A DNA stretch of 64,000 bases. It comes from Pedobacter cryoconitis. Its GTDB lineage: Bacteria; Bacteroidota; Bacteroidia; Sphingobacteriales; Sphingobacteriaceae. Below, one piece after another: positions 27,010-35,239 of the stretch. The position numbers were made by a program, and so were the translations under genes. The stretch is taken from assembly GCF_014200605.1 (NCBI RefSeq), contig NZ_JACHCE010000001.1, forward strand, positions 930,001 to 994,000. Reading direction: 5' to 3'. Every line of letters begins with the position of its first letter. Within the stretch, counting starts at the first letter, position 1. Below the pieces are notes generated by a model. It saw nothing but the letters and a program-made list of their open reading frames with translations, was not told where the DNA came from and made no database searches.

Positions 27010-27171
27010 ATGATGCCTGAAAAAAGAATCGCTTTAGTTTGGTTTAAAACTAACTTACGTTTACGTGATAATGAATGTTTGTTTAACGCGGTAGCAGAAA
27101 ATGATGTGGTTATACCATTTTATTGTCTGGATGATTATCTTTTTCAAACAACAAAACCAGGTTTGGCTTAA
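27010..27171 (+). pseudogene. N-terminal stump of a DASH-type cryptochrome/photolyase
   Basis: 53 codons: MMPEKRIALVWFKTNLRLRD, NECLFNAVAENDVVIPFYCL, DDYLFQTTKPGLA, then TAA. LVWFKxxLRLxDNxxL is the opening of the alpha/beta antenna domain of photolyase/cryptochromes of the DASH group, which normally run to about 430-490 residues. The remaining 400 residues are absent, and the next gene begins 12 bp after the stop, so an internal deletion removed the body of the gene. Two consecutive ATGs (27010, 27013) are available. Confidence 0.8.
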
Positions 27172-27183
27172 ATTCAATACAAC

Positions 27184-28680
27184 ATGTTAAATTCAGTTAC
27201 CTTAATTTTTCCACACCAATTGTTTCAAAACCATCCGGCATTACAAAAAGACCGTGAGATTTATCTTGTTGAGGAGTGGCTTTTTTTTAAACAGTACAAT
27301 TTTCACCGGCAAAAATTAGTACTGCATAGGGCAAGTATGAAATTTTATGAAGGCTGGCTACAGCAAAATGGATATACGGCTAATTATATAGAAACGTGTG
27401 TAAAGGAAAATGATTGCAGGATATTAGTGGCAAGCCTTGCCAAACAAAATATTGGGCATATACACATTTCAGCAGTAGCCGACAATTGGCTAATGCAAAG
27501 AATGCAAAGTGCCTGTTCTATAAATCAGGTTAAACTGCATGTTTACGATAGTCCTAATTTCTTGAATACTACACAAGATACGGCCAATTATTTCAGTAAA
27601 AGGAAAACCTATTTTCAAACCGATTTTTATATCTGGCAGCGAAAGAAAAATCATATTTTGCTGGAACAGGATGAAGAACCAACCGGTGGCAAATGGTCAT
27701 TTGATGAAGATAACCGGAAAAAATTTCCTAAAAAGGAAAAAGTGCCCTTATTGGAATTGCCTAAAGAAAACAACTACGTTACTGAGGCAAAAGTATATGT
27801 GCAAAAACACTTTCCCAATAACTATGGTGAGATAAATACGCGGTGTTTATTTGTAGTCACCTTTCAGGATGCCCTAAATTGGTTGGATAATTTTTTAAAG
27901 AATCGCTTTGAAAAATTCGGTATTTATGAAGATGCTATCGTAGCAAAGGAGTCTGTGCTTCACCATTCGGTTCTTACGCCAATGCTTAATATTGGCTTGC
28001 TGCAGCCCGGGCAGATTATCACTGCGGCATTGGCGGCTGCAAAAAAATATAACACTCCTTTAAATTCCCTGGAAGGATTTGTACGCCAAATAATGGGATG
28101 GAGAGAGTTTGTTCACCTGGTATATGAACGTGAAAGCGTTAAGCAGCGCAATACTAATTACTGGAAATTCAAAAGAAAAATTCCCAAAAGTTTTTGGACC
28201 GGTGAAACTGGTATTTCCCCAATTGATATAACAATAAAAAAGATCTTGCAAACCGGGTATTGCCACCATATTGAAAGATTGATGGTGCTGGGCAATTTTA
28301 TGCAATTGTGCGAATTTGATCCTGATGAAGTATACCGCTGGTTTATGGAGATGTTTATAGATGCCTACGATTGGGTGATGGTACCGAATGTGTATGGCAT
28401 GACACAGTTTGCTGACGGTGGTTTGATGGTAACAAAACCTTATATCAGCGGCAGCAACTATTTGATGAAAATGAGCGACTATGAAAAGGGCGAATGGCAA
28501 TCGGTATGGGATGGCCTATTTTGGCGGTTTATGCACGTACACCGAAACTTTTTCTTAAAAAATCCACGTTTAGGGATGCTGGTAAATATGTTTGATAAAA
28601 TGGCTGCTGAAAAACAACATCTTCACTTAACCAACGCTGAGAAATTCTTAGAGCAATTGGATGACAAAATAAGCTCATGA
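27184..28680 (+). CDS. Photolyase-related protein (bacterial (6-4) photolyase/CryPro family)
   Basis: 498 residues of the deoxyribodipyrimidine photolyase-related family, which repairs UV photoproducts with FAD and blue light. The N-terminal antenna domain opens with [16 protein letters not shown]; the FAD-binding domain shows [57 protein letters not shown] and [15 protein letters not shown] then WDGLFWRF. Known Fe-S members have a Cys-rich loop between the MSDY and LFWRF elements; here it is short and has none, so a cluster bound in the usual way is unlikely. It overlaps the DUF2256 gene by 4 bp (ATGA). Confidence 0.92.
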   Translation: MLNSVTLIFPHQLFQNHPALQKDREIYLVEEWLFFKQYNFHRQKLVLHRASMKFYEGWLQQNGYTANYIETCVKENDCRILVASLAKQNIGHIHISAVADNWLMQRMQSACSINQVKLHVYDSPNFLNTTQDTANYFSKRKTYFQTDFYIWQRKKNHILLEQDEEPTGGKWSFDEDNRKKFPKKEKVPLLELPKENNYVTEAKVYVQKHFPNNYGEINTRCLFVVTFQDALNWLDNFLKNRFEKFGIYEDAIVAKESVLHHSVLTPMLNIGLLQPGQIITAALAAAKKYNTPLNSLEGFVRQIMGWREFVHLVYERESVKQRNTNYWKFKRKIPKSFWTGETGISPIDITIKKILQTGYCHHIERLMVLGNFMQLCEFDPDEVYRWFMEMFIDAYDWVMVPNVYGMTQFADGGLMVTKPYISGSNYLMKMSDYEKGEWQSVWDGLFWRFMHVHRNFFLKNPRLGMLVNMFDKMAAEKQHLHLTNAEKFLEQLDDKISS

Positions 28681-28826
28681 AAAATGTAAAAAAACAAAAT
28701 TTGCCTTCTAAAATTTGTCTAGTATGCAAAAGGCCGTTTATTTGGCGAAAAAAATGGGAGAAAAACTGGGATGAAGTTAAATACTGCAGTGATAGATGTA
28801 GAAACAGCAAATTACACCCTGGATAG
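28677..28826 (+). CDS. DUF2256 small zinc-ribbon protein
   Basis: 49 residues, beginning at an ATG that overlaps the photolyase stop (ATGA). Four cysteines in two pairs, [20 protein letters not shown] and VKYCSDRCR, form a treble-clef-like zinc site, which with the Trp-rich middle defines DUF2256. This family is commonly encoded beside photolyase-related genes in proteobacteria and Bacteroidota; the role is unknown. It is the last recognisable gene of the light-type operon. Confidence 0.88.
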   Translation: MKNVKKQNLPSKICLVCKRPFIWRKKWEKNWDEVKYCSDRCRNSKLHPG

Positions 28827-28891
28827 AATGATGAAAATAACTGTATATTCCCGATGTTAGTTGTACAGTAGATAAAGCAGAAGGTAACTCA

Positions 28892-30118
28892 ATGATAGCA
28901 GATATAGAAATTAGCAGATTAGCAACTGAAACTACTCAGCATTTTGCGTATAACAAGCCTGCTATTACTCCAATTAATGGTTTGGCACCCGGGCAGTCTT
29001 TAACATCTGAAGGATACCTAAAGGTAGTAGCCTGGGAAGATATCGTAAATAAACCTGATCCGTCTGTTGCCCGGGACCAATATAAATTCAGTCCATCAAT
29101 AACCTGGGGAGATGAATTTAATTACACTGGTGCTCCTGATCCAAAGAAATGGAATATGAGTACCGGTAATGGATACTATGGCTGGGGTAATCATGAGCTT
29201 CAGCATTTCACTGGCAGATCAAAAAATGTGAAAGTGGAAGATGGTAAATTGAAGATTATTGCTTTAAATGAACCATACAATGGTTTCGATTATACATCAG
29301 GAAAAATTGTTTCCAACAAAAAACAACGTTATGGCAGATATATTATCAAAGCAAAAATGCCATTGGGTGCTGGACTCTGGCCAGCAATTTTTGGATTTGG
29401 CGAGCGTCACAAAGACTATGATCTGAAGACGTGGCCCAATTGCGGTGAATTTGACATTGTTGAAATTAAGGGGCAACATGATGGTGAATTAAACTATAAT
29501 GTACATTCAGCTAAATCCTATGGTGCATCAAATATGGTTACGCTGCCAACTCATGTTACACTGAACAAGTTCAATGAATATAGAATCGACTGGACTCCTG
29601 ATTATATCAAATGGTACTTTAATGGTACACTGATGCGTACATTCACCAATAATGGTAATGGATATGATGGATGGCCGTTCAATGATTACTTCGATCTGAA
29701 TATTTGTCTAAGCGTCGGTGGTGATTTTGTTGGGAATAATATCAATAAAGTTGCTATGCCAGCGATTATGGAAATAGAATATGTTAGATATTATGCCTTG
29801 ATCAATCTGAATAAAAAAAGTCAGTATGTGCAAAATCCAATTCAACCCCGTCTTTCCCCTGCATCAGCAAAAATCGTGAAAAGCGGATCGCAAACCTTTA
29901 CAGTGACAAATGTACCTGCCAATACAACCGTACATTGGTATGCCTTAGGGAATGATCTGAGAGGTTTTGGATTATCAGGCTCTAAAATCACCATCACCTC
30001 AGCCATGTTGCAGGCAGGTGGTCTTTCCTCAGGATCATCCCTTGAATTTTTTGTGGATTTTATTGATGCAAATGGAGTATCCAGCAAAGCAACAAGGGGA
30101 ACTTTAACCATTCAATAA
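28892..30118 (+). CDS. GH16-family glycoside hydrolase with C-terminal PKD-like domain
   Basis: 408 residues. The GH16 jelly roll (about 70-305) has WGDEFNYTGAPDPKKWN, YTSGKIVSNKKQRYGRY and the catalytic GEFDIVEIKG with the E-x-D-x-x-E arrangement of beta-1,3- or beta-1,3/1,4-glucanases; WKLD-type substrate loops are not diagnostic. The last 95 residues (about 312-408) form a PKD/Ig-like domain. There is no recognisable signal peptide at the chosen start (MIADIEISRLATETT), which is odd for a secreted hydrolase; in-frame sequence upstream reads back to a TAA without a hydrophobic segment. The gene is convergent with the DedA gene, two bases apart. Confidence 0.9.
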   Translation: MIADIEISRLATETTQHFAYNKPAITPINGLAPGQSLTSEGYLKVVAWEDIVNKPDPSVARDQYKFSPSITWGDEFNYTGAPDPKKWNMSTGNGYYGWGNHELQHFTGRSKNVKVEDGKLKIIALNEPYNGFDYTSGKIVSNKKQRYGRYIIKAKMPLGAGLWPAIFGFGERHKDYDLKTWPNCGEFDIVEIKGQHDGELNYNVHSAKSYGASNMVTLPTHVTLNKFNEYRIDWTPDYIKWYFNGTLMRTFTNNGNGYDGWPFNDYFDLNICLSVGGDFVGNNINKVAMPAIMEIEYVRYYALINLNKKSQYVQNPIQPRLSPASAKIVKSGSQTFTVTNVPANTTVHWYALGNDLRGFGLSGSKITITSAMLQAGGLSSGSSLEFFVDFIDANGVSSKATRGTLTIQ

Positions 30119-30120
30119 CC

Positions 30121-31050
30121 CTAATTGAAAGATACGCTCCCGCCTGATTTAGTCCATTCATCAAGTCCACCCAGTAGTGGTCTTATTCTTTTAAAGCCTG
30201 TCCTGCGCAATTTTTCAGCATATTTAGCTGCCGTGAGTTCATTGGGACAGGAACAATAGACGATTATCTCATCATACTCAGAATAGAGATTTGCAATCTC
30301 ACTTAAATTAATATCACTGATAGGTATTGAGCCGGGTATAAACCCATTTCTTATCCGTTGATCTTCTGGGCGCGCATCAAATATGATATGACCTGATCTT
30401 TCCTGTATCAACTCAAACAGGTCATTGACAGTCACCCGATCAGTTCTAAATTGTCTGATAAGACGATACCGTTGTAACCATTTTACAAGCAGGTAAATAC
30501 CAAAAGAGATGATAAGAGCGAGAACACCAAGCTTGCCGAATTCGGTTAGCGTGGCAATTAAGCTACCAATCTCATGGCGGAATAACACGCCCAGGCTAAT
30601 GGCCGCTGTGCTATAAAAAACCGCAGCCATCAAAGAGAAGGCTATGAATGAAAATATAGGCATGGCGTAAACACCGGCTACTACCGGGGCTAATGTAGAA
30701 AGGCCCGGAACGAATTTTACAACTGTCAAAGCAGGTGGACCATAACGGTTAAAAATATCCCCACTGCTCTTTACGCACGAATCAGGCGATAGTGAGATCC
30801 TGCACAATTTTCCCAGAATACTTGTGCCTAGTCTTTTACCAGCAAAATATAAGATAGTGTCACCAATCAAAGAGCCGGCAGTTGCAGTCATGAGGAGTGA
30901 AATGATATCAATTGCTTTAGCAGGAGTGACAGCTGCAGTAACAATAAGAATCGCAAATGCAGGAAGGGGTAGTCCAATACTCTGGAATAGTGTAATAAGA
31001 AAGATTATCCAAAGCCCGTAGGTTTGTACCAGTTCAATTAATGTATTCAT
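30121..31050 (-). CDS. DedA-family membrane protein fused to a rhodanese domain
   Basis: 309 residues. The N-terminal 200 residues are a DedA/SNARE-associated domain: FQSIGLPLPAFAILI, GDTILYFAGKRLG, and the conserved FNRYGPPALTVVKFVPGLSTLAPVVAG with the Arg important in DedA proteins. Several membrane helices end near IYLLVKWLQRYRLIRQF. Residues about 205-309 form a cytoplasmic rhodanese domain with VYCSCPNELTAAKYAEKL, where the first Cys is the likely active-site residue. DedA proteins are linked to lipid carrier recycling and membrane homeostasis; the fused rhodanese suggests a link to sulfur or redox state. Monocistronic. Confidence 0.92.
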   Translation of the reverse strand: MNTLIELVQTYGLWIIFLITLFQSIGLPLPAFAILIVTAAVTPAKAIDIISLLMTATAGSLIGDTILYFAGKRLGTSILGKLCRISLSPDSCVKSSGDIFNRYGPPALTVVKFVPGLSTLAPVVAGVYAMPIFSFIAFSLMAAVFYSTAAISLGVLFRHEIGSLIATLTEFGKLGVLALIISFGIYLLVKWLQRYRLIRQFRTDRVTVNDLFELIQERSGHIIFDARPEDQRIRNGFIPGSIPISDINLSEIANLYSEYDEIIVYCSCPNELTAAKYAEKLRRTGFKRIRPLLGGLDEWTKSGGSVSFN

Positions 31051-31438
31051 CGATTAGCGGACAGGAATCTAAATTAAAGATTTCTATGATCAGTTTTTTT
31101 CCAAAGTTAAAATTTTACGATAGTGTGCTTTTTAACATTACCCTGTAATTTCTTTAAGGCGCCAGATATACTGAGTTATTTACTGATTTCTCTTTTAATC
31201 TTTAAGTACCTGCACCGTTCAATTTACAGTCTCTGATCTGTAAAAGTATACATTATCAGTTTCTTATTAGTGATACTCGCTATTTCATGATAAAATAGAA
31301 GTATAACTTATTGTTAACTATCTTTGTATTTTTGAAATTATTCTTAAACGCTCTGCCTAAAAGCTCCGGTTTATAATCTGAACAGTATTTCTGTATCTAT
31401 TATATCCTGTTTTCCGGAACATTATAAAATTGAAAATT
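31051..31438. other. Divergent intergenic region between dedA-like and AI-2E genes
   Basis: About 390 bp, AT-rich, with promoters expected for both neighbours. I see no repeats or hairpins of note. Confidence 0.4.
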
Positions 31439-32482
31439 ATGAATATAGATCCATCATCCGGCAATACCAATAAAGAACTATCCTATATCCAAAAGGTCTG
31501 GCAGACTGTAGCCATTGTTGCCCTGCTGGTTGTAGTAATACTTATTGCCAGAGTTGCTTTCAATGTATTATTAATGATTTTAGCGGGCGCACTGATTGCC
31601 GTTTACTTTCATGGTTTTGGTGATTTGATTGAGCGTAAGACAAGACTGAACAGAAGGTGGAGTATGATCATATCTGTTGGAGGATCTTTTGTGTTTTTGG
31701 GCACGTTGTTATGGTTCATGGGCTCAAAAATGCAGGATCAGATTTCAGTACTTTCAGATTCACTGCCTAATACCATTACAGCAGCAAAGGTTAAAATGGA
31801 TGAAACCCATACCGGCCGTAAAATACTTACTTATCTTTCCGGTGATAACTCGGAAAAACTATTCTCCACTGCCCAGCAGTTTTTTAGTACCAGTTTTGGC
31901 GTAATGGGTAATCTGTATGTGATTATATTACTGGCTATCTTTTTTACTGCAAACCCTTCCATTTATAAAGATGGGATTATTATACTGGTTCCATCTAAAA
32001 ATAAGCCACTGGCAAGAGTTGCAATTGACCGCATCAGTACTGCACTTAAAGGTTGGCTAAAAGGCACCATGTTATCTATGGTGCTGATTACATTTATGAT
32101 TGCAATAGGTTTGACTATAATGGGAATTCCAGGTGCAATGGTACTGGCAATGTTTACCGGGATGTTAAAACTGATTCCGAATTTTGGGTCTATGGCAGCA
32201 ATGATTCCGGGTGTTTTGCTGGCGCTCACCGTAAGTACCAATACCGCAATTATTGTGGCATTAATTTATGTTATCTCTCAAACTATAGTAAGTAATATCG
32301 TAACTCCGTTAATTCAAAAGCGAATGATCAATCTGCCTCCCGCACTTACAATTATCAGTCAGGTTATTATGGGGACTTTATCCGGGGCACTGGGAATTAT
32401 CCTGGCTGTGCCACTGCTGGCGATTGTAATTATCCTTGTTGATGAATTGTATGTAAAAAAAATGGGGACAGAGCGTAGCTAA
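31439..32482 (+). CDS. AI-2E family transporter
   Basis: 347 residues from ATG 31439 (an in-frame TTG nine bases upstream is possible). Eight membrane helices arranged as in the AI-2 exporter/TqsA (PerM) family, with the first pair close to the N-terminus (VAIVALLVVVILIARVAF, LLMILAGALIAVYFHGFG), a soluble segment (about 85-150), and the C-terminal hallmark IPNFGSMAAMIPGVLLAL and IVSNIVTPLIQKRMINLPPALTI. Members export autoinducer-2 or ions; here no quorum-sensing gene is close, so the substrate is unknown. A terminator hairpin overlaps its stop. Confidence 0.93.
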   Translation: MNIDPSSGNTNKELSYIQKVWQTVAIVALLVVVILIARVAFNVLLMILAGALIAVYFHGFGDLIERKTRLNRRWSMIISVGGSFVFLGTLLWFMGSKMQDQISVLSDSLPNTITAAKVKMDETHTGRKILTYLSGDNSEKLFSTAQQFFSTSFGVMGNLYVIILLAIFFTANPSIYKDGIIILVPSKNKPLARVAIDRISTALKGWLKGTMLSMVLITFMIAIGLTIMGIPGAMVLAMFTGMLKLIPNFGSMAAMIPGVLLALTVSTNTAIIVALIYVISQTIVSNIVTPLIQKRMINLPPALTIISQVIMGTLSGALGIILAVPLLAIVIILVDELYVKKMGTERS

Positions 32483-32515
32483 TACTGCCCGAAAAAAACG
32501 GACAGTATTACTTTT
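32481..32515 (+). terminator. Intrinsic terminator after AI-2E gene
   Basis: AATACTGCCCG pairs with CGGACAGTATT (one mismatch) around a seven-A loop and is followed by ACTTTTT. It begins at the stop codon of the AI-2E gene. Confidence 0.8.
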
Positions 32516-32607
32516 TGATCAGACTCTGTTGAAATTAAGAATTTGAGGCTGTTCGTCTTACGGGGTATTATCCACCTTTTAATTTTTCCCTTAATAGAGG
32601 AAGGCAA

Positions 32608-34152
32608 TTATTTAAAAATGTTCATGTCCTCATTATAAACAGGGCTTTGTATGCTTAAAAAATTTAAAACACTATGAAACACATTGTTCTGAGATAACAT
32701 CTTATTTGGTTTAAGTTGTTTTGAACTGTCAGATAACCACACTATAAAAGGAATCTCATATTGTTCTTTTGGAGCGATACTTATAGGTACTCCGTGCATA
32801 AACAGATTTTTTTCTCCTAAAGATTCTCCATGGTCAGAGACAAAAATCATGGCACTATTATACTCTTTTAGTTGTTTGAGATCTTCAATTACTTTAGATA
32901 AAATATAATCAGTATAGACAATCGTATTGTCATAAGCATTGATTAGCTCTGTCGAAGAACAATTTCCTAATTCGACACTATTACATACAGGTTTAAAAGT
33001 CTCAAATTGAGATGGATATTTCTTACTGTATGTAGGTCCATGACTAGTACTTGTGTGCAATACAATCAATATTTTATTTTTTTTACTGGCCAGTATCTGT
33101 TCTTTTAGGCCAGTCAAAAGAATCTCATCGTAATTACATCCGTCGCCTTTGCAATCTGGCATTAAAGCCTCTCTGCTTTGATAATTTTTTATGTGAACTG
33201 GTGGTTCTCCCCAGTTTGTGGTTCTCCAAATAACCTCTACATTGTTTCTATATAGATAATTGGGTAAAATCTCATATAAATCATCAGTATTTGCATACTC
33301 TAAAATACATTTTACACCTGCAGTAGTATAAGTTGCACAAGAAGTCGCATTAAAATGGAATAAATTAGGTGTTTTGGAGAGCAATGGATTCGTGTTTTTC
33401 TTGTAGCCATATAAAGAAAAATTTTGGCTTCTTGCAGATTCCCCTATGACTAAGACTACAACCGATTTCTTATTGTCTTTTATTGTAGCATTTGGCAATA
33501 AAATCTCTTTTTCATTTTTTTTGTATTTATGAATGTAAAAAAGAGAAGTATTTACTGTATAAGACCAGGGCATTGCAAGTGCACCTAATGTTTTTGAATT
33601 TTTATCAATCCATAGCCAATTGCTCGCATTGGCATATGCTAAAATTAGCATGAATAGCAAGGTAAGGGAAGATGTGATTGAAAACCTCTTCAATGTTACA
33701 TTGATTATTTTGATCTTAATGATATAAATGGCAGGAATAATACCAAGTAGAATTATGTATATGATCAATTTTATAGAGAAAAAGCTGCTGGACTCTGCAT
33801 AATTGGTATTGAGTATATTACCTATCATGCTTTCATCTATCATAACACCATAAGTATTAATAAAGTAAACTGCAATTGCGTTGATAATAAAAAATAGGGC
33901 CAATAAAAATTTCCCAACAAAACGTGATAGAAAAAAAAACAGGTAAAAAACAAAAAAATTCGCGACCAGCATGATCACAACCAGACTAACAATAAGAATA
34001 ATGCCGTCCAAACTTTTATAATCAACTTTATTGAAGACAAAGTTGTAAAATGGGAGATGAAAGAATAAAAAATTAAGAAGGCTCATTAATAAAGCAAAAT
34101 GAGTCAGACTTATATTATTGGTTAGTTTTAAATTATTTTTTAAGGTAAACAT
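32608..34152 (-). CDS. EptA-like lipid A phosphoethanolamine transferase
   Basis: 514 residues. Five N-terminal membrane helices (about 1-190) precede a periplasmic sulfatase-fold domain. Active-site residues are seen: Glu in VVLVIGESARSQNFSLYGY, the nucleophile region TSCATYTTAGVKCIL (Thr expected), and metal ligands in FVSDHGESLGEKNLFMHG. Paired cysteines (CKGDGC, CNSVELGNC) fit the disulfides of EptA/MCR enzymes. It transfers phosphoethanolamine to lipid A phosphates, which lowers binding of polymyxin-type peptides. It overlaps the upstream PAP2 gene by 20 bp, so both are made together. The pair is more AT-rich than its surroundings and may be acquired. Confidence 0.92.
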   Translation of the reverse strand: MFTLKNNLKLTNNISLTHFALLMSLLNFLFFHLPFYNFVFNKVDYKSLDGIILIVSLVVIMLVANFFVFYLFFFLSRFVGKFLLALFFIINAIAVYFINTYGVMIDESMIGNILNTNYAESSSFFSIKLIIYIILLGIIPAIYIIKIKIINVTLKRFSITSSLTLLFMLILAYANASNWLWIDKNSKTLGALAMPWSYTVNTSLFYIHKYKKNEKEILLPNATIKDNKKSVVVLVIGESARSQNFSLYGYKKNTNPLLSKTPNLFHFNATSCATYTTAGVKCILEYANTDDLYEILPNYLYRNNVEVIWRTTNWGEPPVHIKNYQSREALMPDCKGDGCNYDEILLTGLKEQILASKKNKILIVLHTSTSHGPTYSKKYPSQFETFKPVCNSVELGNCSSTELINAYDNTIVYTDYILSKVIEDLKQLKEYNSAMIFVSDHGESLGEKNLFMHGVPISIAPKEQYEIPFIVWLSDSSKQLKPNKMLSQNNVFHSVLNFLSIQSPVYNEDMNIFK

Positions 34153-35005
34153 TAATAATCTTATATAGTGAAACGGACAAACTTGTTAATGATAAGTAGA
34201 ATACTATCAAATTTTCATTCATTATTTTGTTGATTAATGAAATACAACAAATCAGAAAAAATAAGACAAAAATTGGATAGTATTTTTTATTGTTGATCCA
34301 AGTCCAGACATTATATTTTTCGTTGATAAAAATACCTAAAAGTCCCGAGATATATCCGATAATACTGCCTATAATGACATCAAGCGGATAATGTGCTCCT
34401 ACACCTACTCTCGCAAAGGCAAAAAATAATCCTGTAATCACGATAAAAATAGACCATAGGATTTTATATCCCAGCTTTTTGGGCATAAATCCAAACAACA
34501 GAACCGTGAGCATTGTAAAAACTGTAATGGAGTGTCCGGAAGGTAAACTGTTGTTTCCTGTCAATGCTTTTCCGAGGATAACAAAACTATGATTATCGAA
34601 TACCTCAGCAGCTCTCGGTACTGCAAATATTTTTTTAAGTACACTGGCAAATATTAATGAAACAAGCGAAGCTGATATTAAAGACTCCCAGATTTTTGGG
34701 GCATACAGAACAAAAATGCTTAGGAATGATAAAAAAACTATCTCATCTCCAAACTGGTTAAGGTTAAATAGTGCATTTGGGTATTGTGATAATTTTGAAT
34801 TAAGATAAAAGAAACAATTCTTTTGAATTTCTATGTATTTATAAACAGATAAGGAGTCGTGTTGATAAAGAAATAAAACGATTGTGATTAATAAAAAAGC
34901 GGGTAAGACAAATAAAGATAATTTGAGTTTTGAAAAGTTATTAATAACATTGGTATTCACTATGTTATTTGTTGATAGATTTGTCCTGATATGTTTATTT
35001 AACAT
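34133..35005 (-). CDS. PAP2-family phosphatase, probable lipid A phosphatase
   Basis: 290 residues with about six membrane helices. The three acid-phosphatase motifs are present: K-x6-RP-like KKIFAVPRAAE (with Arg followed by Ala), SLPSGHSITVF, and RVGVGAHYPLDVI with the catalytic His. Members dephosphorylate undecaprenyl pyrophosphate, phosphatidyl lipids or lipid A (LpxE/LpxF). The 20-bp overlap with the EptA-like gene argues for lipid A: removal of a phosphate followed by phosphoethanolamine addition. This order (phosphatase then transferase) is known in other bacteria; which phosphate is affected is not predictable. Confidence 0.88.
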   Translation of the reverse strand: MLNKHIRTNLSTNNIVNTNVINNFSKLKLSLFVLPAFLLITIVLFLYQHDSLSVYKYIEIQKNCFFYLNSKLSQYPNALFNLNQFGDEIVFLSFLSIFVLYAPKIWESLISASLVSLIFASVLKKIFAVPRAAEVFDNHSFVILGKALTGNNSLPSGHSITVFTMLTVLLFGFMPKKLGYKILWSIFIVITGLFFAFARVGVGAHYPLDVIIGSIIGYISGLLGIFINEKYNVWTWINNKKYYPIFVLFFLICCISLINKIMNENLIVFYLSLTSLSVSLYKIINVYLKK

Positions 35006-35155
35006 AAATACTGATGCTTTTATACCTTATTGAGTTCTTGAAATATTTTGCAAAACAAAGTGCCGAAAATACAACTAAATAAGATTGCTTATTGTATTTT
35101 TTTCGTTCATTATAATCGTAAACAATATAGTACTATGTCAGGGTACTGTGCTAAA

Positions 35156-35190
35156 AGAGCAAGCAGGTGAATTAATCACCTGCTTGCTCT
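35156..35190 (-). terminator. Strong intrinsic terminator after SusD gene
   Basis: Perfect 15-bp stem AGAGCAAGCAGGTGA/TCACCTGCTTGCTCT with a five-base loop. On the minus strand it leads into TTTT and lies 50 bp past the SusD stop, so it ends the susCD transcript. Confidence 0.9.
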
Positions 35191-35239
35191 CCGGGTACTA
35201 CAAATAACGGTATTTGAATGGATTAAAGTTGATGCGTTA

